64,000 bases of DNA from Noviherbaspirillum saxi (GTDB taxonomy: Bacteria > Pseudomonadota > Gammaproteobacteria > Burkholderiales > Burkholderiaceae_D). Under the pieces are notes generated by a model, which was not told the origin of the DNA, ran no database searches, and saw nothing but the letters and a program-made list of their open reading frames with translations. The translations under genes and the position numbers were made by a program. How positions within the stretch are numbered: position 1 is the stretch's first letter; each line of letters opens with the position of its first letter. Below, piece after piece: positions 62,308 to 64,000 of the stretch. The stretch covers positions 3,162,001 through 3,226,000 of the forward strand of contig NZ_QYUO01000001.1 of the NCBI RefSeq assembly GCF_003591035.1. Reading direction: 5' to 3'.

Positions 62308-62703
62308 TTACTCAGCTGTTTCGACTTCTGCCGCCTCGCTGATTTCGGGACGGTCAACCAGTTCAACAAATGCCATAGGAGCATTGTCACCTTGACGGAA
62401 ACCCATCTTCAGTATGCGCAGGTAGCCGCCGTTGCGATTTGCGTAACGCGGGCCGAGTTCGGAGAACAGCTTGCTGACGATTTCACGATCGCGCAGACGG
62501 CTGAATGCCAGACGCTTGTTCGACAGGTTGTCGGTCTTGCCCAAAGTCAGGATAGGCTCGACAACGCGACGCAATTCCTTTGCCTTCGGCAGAGTGGTTT
62601 TGATCGCTTCGTGACGCAGCAGGGATACGGTCATGTTGCGCAGCATGGCGAGGCGATGCGACGAGGTACGATTGAGCTTACGGAGGCCGTGACGGTGGCG
62701 CAT
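62308..62703 (-). CDS. rplQ: 50S ribosomal protein L17
   Basis: Large-subunit ribosomal protein near the polypeptide exit. It is 131 residues with the family start [20 protein letters not shown] and [30 protein letters not shown] precedes the ATG. A 203-bp gap separates it from rpoA, longer than usual, with a hairpin and a possible promoter. Confidence 0.98.
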   Translation of the reverse strand: MRHRHGLRKLNRTSSHRLAMLRNMTVSLLRHEAIKTTLPKAKELRRVVEPILTLGKTDNLSNKRLAFSRLRDREIVSKLFSELGPRYANRNGGYLRILKMGFRQGDNAPMAFVELVDRPEISEAAEVETAE

Positions 62704-62813
62704 GGTATTTCCTTTCAGTTTTTGAGTTTGACTCCAGCTCTTCTATCGACAGGCGATTGCCTGCTGCGGGCCGGTAAAATTTAATTGATGCCTAAAACGG
62801 AACTGCTATTGCA

Positions 62814-62842
62814 ATACAACGGTGTTACATTTTCTCTGACAA
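62814..62842 (-). promoter_or_regulatory. Possible internal promoter for rplQ
   Basis: TTGTCA (62837-62842) and TTGTAT (62814-62819) with 17-bp spacing, minus strand, in the rpoA-rplQ gap about 110 bp upstream of rplQ. The -10 is imperfect. Confidence 0.3.
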
Positions 62843-62874
62843 CTACCGCGCGAAAGCTAAATATGGCGGTCGTC

Positions 62875-62898
62875 GGGAGCGGCATTATAACCGCTCCC
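62875..62898 (-). promoter_or_regulatory. Hairpin after rpoA
   Basis: Perfect 8-bp arms GGGAGCGG (62875-62882) and CCGCTCCC (62891-62898) with an 8-nt loop, 8 bases after the rpoA stop. No U-run follows on the minus strand. Probably a processing or stability element that adjusts rplQ output, which is inference. Confidence 0.4.
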
Positions 62899-62906
62899 AG
62901 CCGGAA

Positions 62907-63884
62907 TTACTTCTCCAGCCCGGCCGGCGGCCAGTTTTCAAGTTTCATACCCAGGGTCAGACCGCGCGATGCCAGCACTTCCTTGATTTCGTTCAAGGAC
63001 TTGCGGCCGAGATTCGGCGTCTTCAGCAATTCGTTCTCGCTGCGTTGGATGAGGTCGCCGATGTAGTAAATGTTTTCGGCTTTCAGGCAGTTTGCGGAAC
63101 GGACGGTCAGTTCGAGATCGTCCACTGGGCGCAGCAGGATAGGATCGACCGACGGGGCGCGAGACGGCGCTTCAGCAGCGGCTTCCGTGCCTTCCAATGC
63201 GGCAAACACATTGAGCTGGTCAACGAGAACGCGTGCGGATTGGCGAATCGCTTCTTCTGGCGAAATCACGCCATTGGTTTCAATATTAATCACCAGCTTG
63301 TCGAGGTCAGTGCGCTGTTCGACACGAGCTGATTCGACTGCATACGACACGCGGCGAACCGGTGAGAACGAGGCGTCGAGGATGATACGGCCGATGGTCT
63401 TGTTGGCATCTTCAGACAGGCGACGAACGTTACCTGGTACATAGCCGCGGCCTTTTTCGACCTTGATCTGCATGTCCAGTTTCCCGCCAGCCGTCAAATG
63501 GGCAATGACATGATCCGGATTGATCAGCTCTACATCGTGCGGCAAATCGATGTCCGATGCCAACACTGCGCCTTCGCCTTCCTTTTTCAGGGTCAGCGTG
63601 ACTTCATCACGGTTATGCAGTTTGAACACAACACCTTTCAGGTTCAACAGCATGTCAACGACGTCTTCCTGTACGCCGTCGAGCGACGAATATTCGTGCA
63701 CGACGCCAGCGATCGTTACTTCGGTCGGCGCATAGCCAACCATCGACGACAGCAATACGCGACGCAACGCGTTACCAAGGGTATGACCGTAGCCGCGCTC
63801 GAACGGCTCCATGACAACTTTCGCATTGCCGGCGCCAAGTGCTTCTACTTCAATAATACGGGGCTTCAACAGACTGTTTTGCAT
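62907..63884 (-). CDS. rpoA: RNA polymerase alpha subunit
   Basis: Alpha subunit that nucleates RNA polymerase assembly and contacts UP elements and activators. The 325-residue protein has the N-terminal dimerisation domain ([21 protein letters not shown] near 32) and the C-terminal domain with [14 protein letters not shown] and [16 protein letters not shown] near 290-305. GGAC precedes the ATG at 63884. It follows rpsD across a terminator-like hairpin. Confidence 0.98.
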   Translation of the reverse strand: MQNSLLKPRIIEVEALGAGNAKVVMEPFERGYGHTLGNALRRVLLSSMVGYAPTEVTIAGVVHEYSSLDGVQEDVVDMLLNLKGVVFKLHNRDEVTLTLKKEGEGAVLASDIDLPHDVELINPDHVIAHLTAGGKLDMQIKVEKGRGYVPGNVRRLSEDANKTIGRIILDASFSPVRRVSYAVESARVEQRTDLDKLVINIETNGVISPEEAIRQSARVLVDQLNVFAALEGTEAAAEAPSRAPSVDPILLRPVDDLELTVRSANCLKAENIYYIGDLIQRSENELLKTPNLGRKSLNEIKEVLASRGLTLGMKLENWPPAGLEK

Positions 63885-63940
63885 GAAATGTCCTTTTCAA
63901 TACCCTCGGCTCGTTACACCGATAAGGCTGATGGCATTAC

Positions 63941-63971
63941 AAAGAAACCGCCCCATCGTTTGATGGGGCGG
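63941..63971 (-). terminator. Terminator-like hairpin between rpsD and rpoA
   Basis: Ten-base arms CCGCCCCATC (63948-63957) and GATGGGGCGG (63962-63971) around loop GTTT, with a left-side A-rich AAAGAAA giving a U-rich tail on the minus strand. It sits 14 bp after the rpsD stop, so it is likely a partial terminator or attenuator inside the operon. Confidence 0.5.
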
Positions 63972-63985
63972 GTGGGGAAACGGGA

Positions 63986-64000
63986 TTAGCGGGAATACAA
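63986..64000 (-). CDS. rpsD: 30S ribosomal protein S4, C-terminal tail (partial)
   Basis: The last codons on the minus strand read Leu-Tyr-Ser-Arg-stop (TAA at 63986-63988). This matches the conserved LYSK/R end of S4 and the expected rpsD-rpoA order. The rest lies beyond the right edge. Identification rests on four residues and synteny. Confidence 0.7.
   Translation of the reverse strand: MYSR

Noticed and set aside
62142..62342. Small plus-strand ORF before the rplQ terminator
   Set aside because: Arg/Ala/Pro-rich, runs through the terminator hairpin and into rplQ antisense; no RBS.

Overview
The window is a gene-dense chromosomal segment of a betaproteobacterium. Gene order and protein sequences point to the Oxalobacteraceae (Herminiimonas/Janthinobacterium-like). 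This rests on recognised families and synteny such as pilMNOPQ-aroKB-dgt, cyaY-lptM-lysA, cytochrome c4-engB-hemB and kdsDC-lptCAB-rpoN-hpf; no database search was run. I saw no tRNA or rRNA genes, CRISPR array, prophage or intact insertion sequence, apart from one domesticated REP-type transposase gene.

Layout. 1-3000 (minus): the Mla phospholipid-transport operon mlaF-E-D-A, cut by the left edge. 3.1-9.5 kb (minus): glutamate synthase gltB-gltD, with a pair of REP-like repeats between them. 9.5-10.9 kb: a REP-associated tyrosine transposase (RAYT) with a palindromic element flush against its stop codon. 10.9-16.1 kb (minus): PAS-GGDEF-EAL protein, HDOD-GAF protein, lipid kinase and metallophosphoesterase. 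16.3-21.4 kb: ssb and an MFS transporter divergent from uvrA-acyP. 21.4-25.4 kb (minus): AEC transporter, lipoprotein esterase, Kef-type antiporter. 25.6-31.1 kb (plus): kdsD-kdsC-lptC-lptA-lptB-rpoN-hpf. 31.2-35.1 kb: an HIBYL-CoA hydrolase-like gene, then aroK-aroB-dgt (minus). 35.2-41.9 kb (minus): pilM-N-O-P-Q followed by an Ig-like-domain lipoprotein. 42.2-46.4 kb: mrcA, cyaY, lptM and lysA. 46.5-52.5 kb (minus): cytochrome c4, resB-ccsB, msrP-msrQ. 52.7-57.1 kb (plus): engB, hemB, a sterol-desaturase-family gene and a CorA-family gene. 57.2-61.9 kb (minus): ABC transporter pair, cutA, dsbD, 1-Cys peroxiredoxin. 62.3-64 kb (minus): the end of the alpha ribosomal operon (rpsD tail, rpoA, rplQ).

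Envelope biogenesis dominates. Mla keeps phospholipids out of the outer leaflet, Kds/Lpt makes and exports LPS, LptM assists the LPS translocon, PBP1A builds peptidoglycan and PilMNOPQ builds the type IV pilus. A second theme is periplasmic redox and cytochrome maturation (DsbD, ResB/CcsB, cytochrome c4, MsrPQ, with HemB for haem).

The most interesting non-annotated signal is in the engB-hemB gap. On the minus strand it has a textbook intrinsic terminator preceded by three abutting hairpins enclosed by an 11-bp closing stem. A G-U pair in that stem becomes an A/C mismatch on the plus strand, so the structure looks like a minus-strand small RNA of about 140 nt. Other points are the RAYT locus with its palindromic element, the Ig-domain lipoprotein inserted between pilQ and aroK, a tandem 14-bp repeat upstream of a good peroxiredoxin promoter, and hairpins that subdivide the rpsD-rpoA-rplQ operon.
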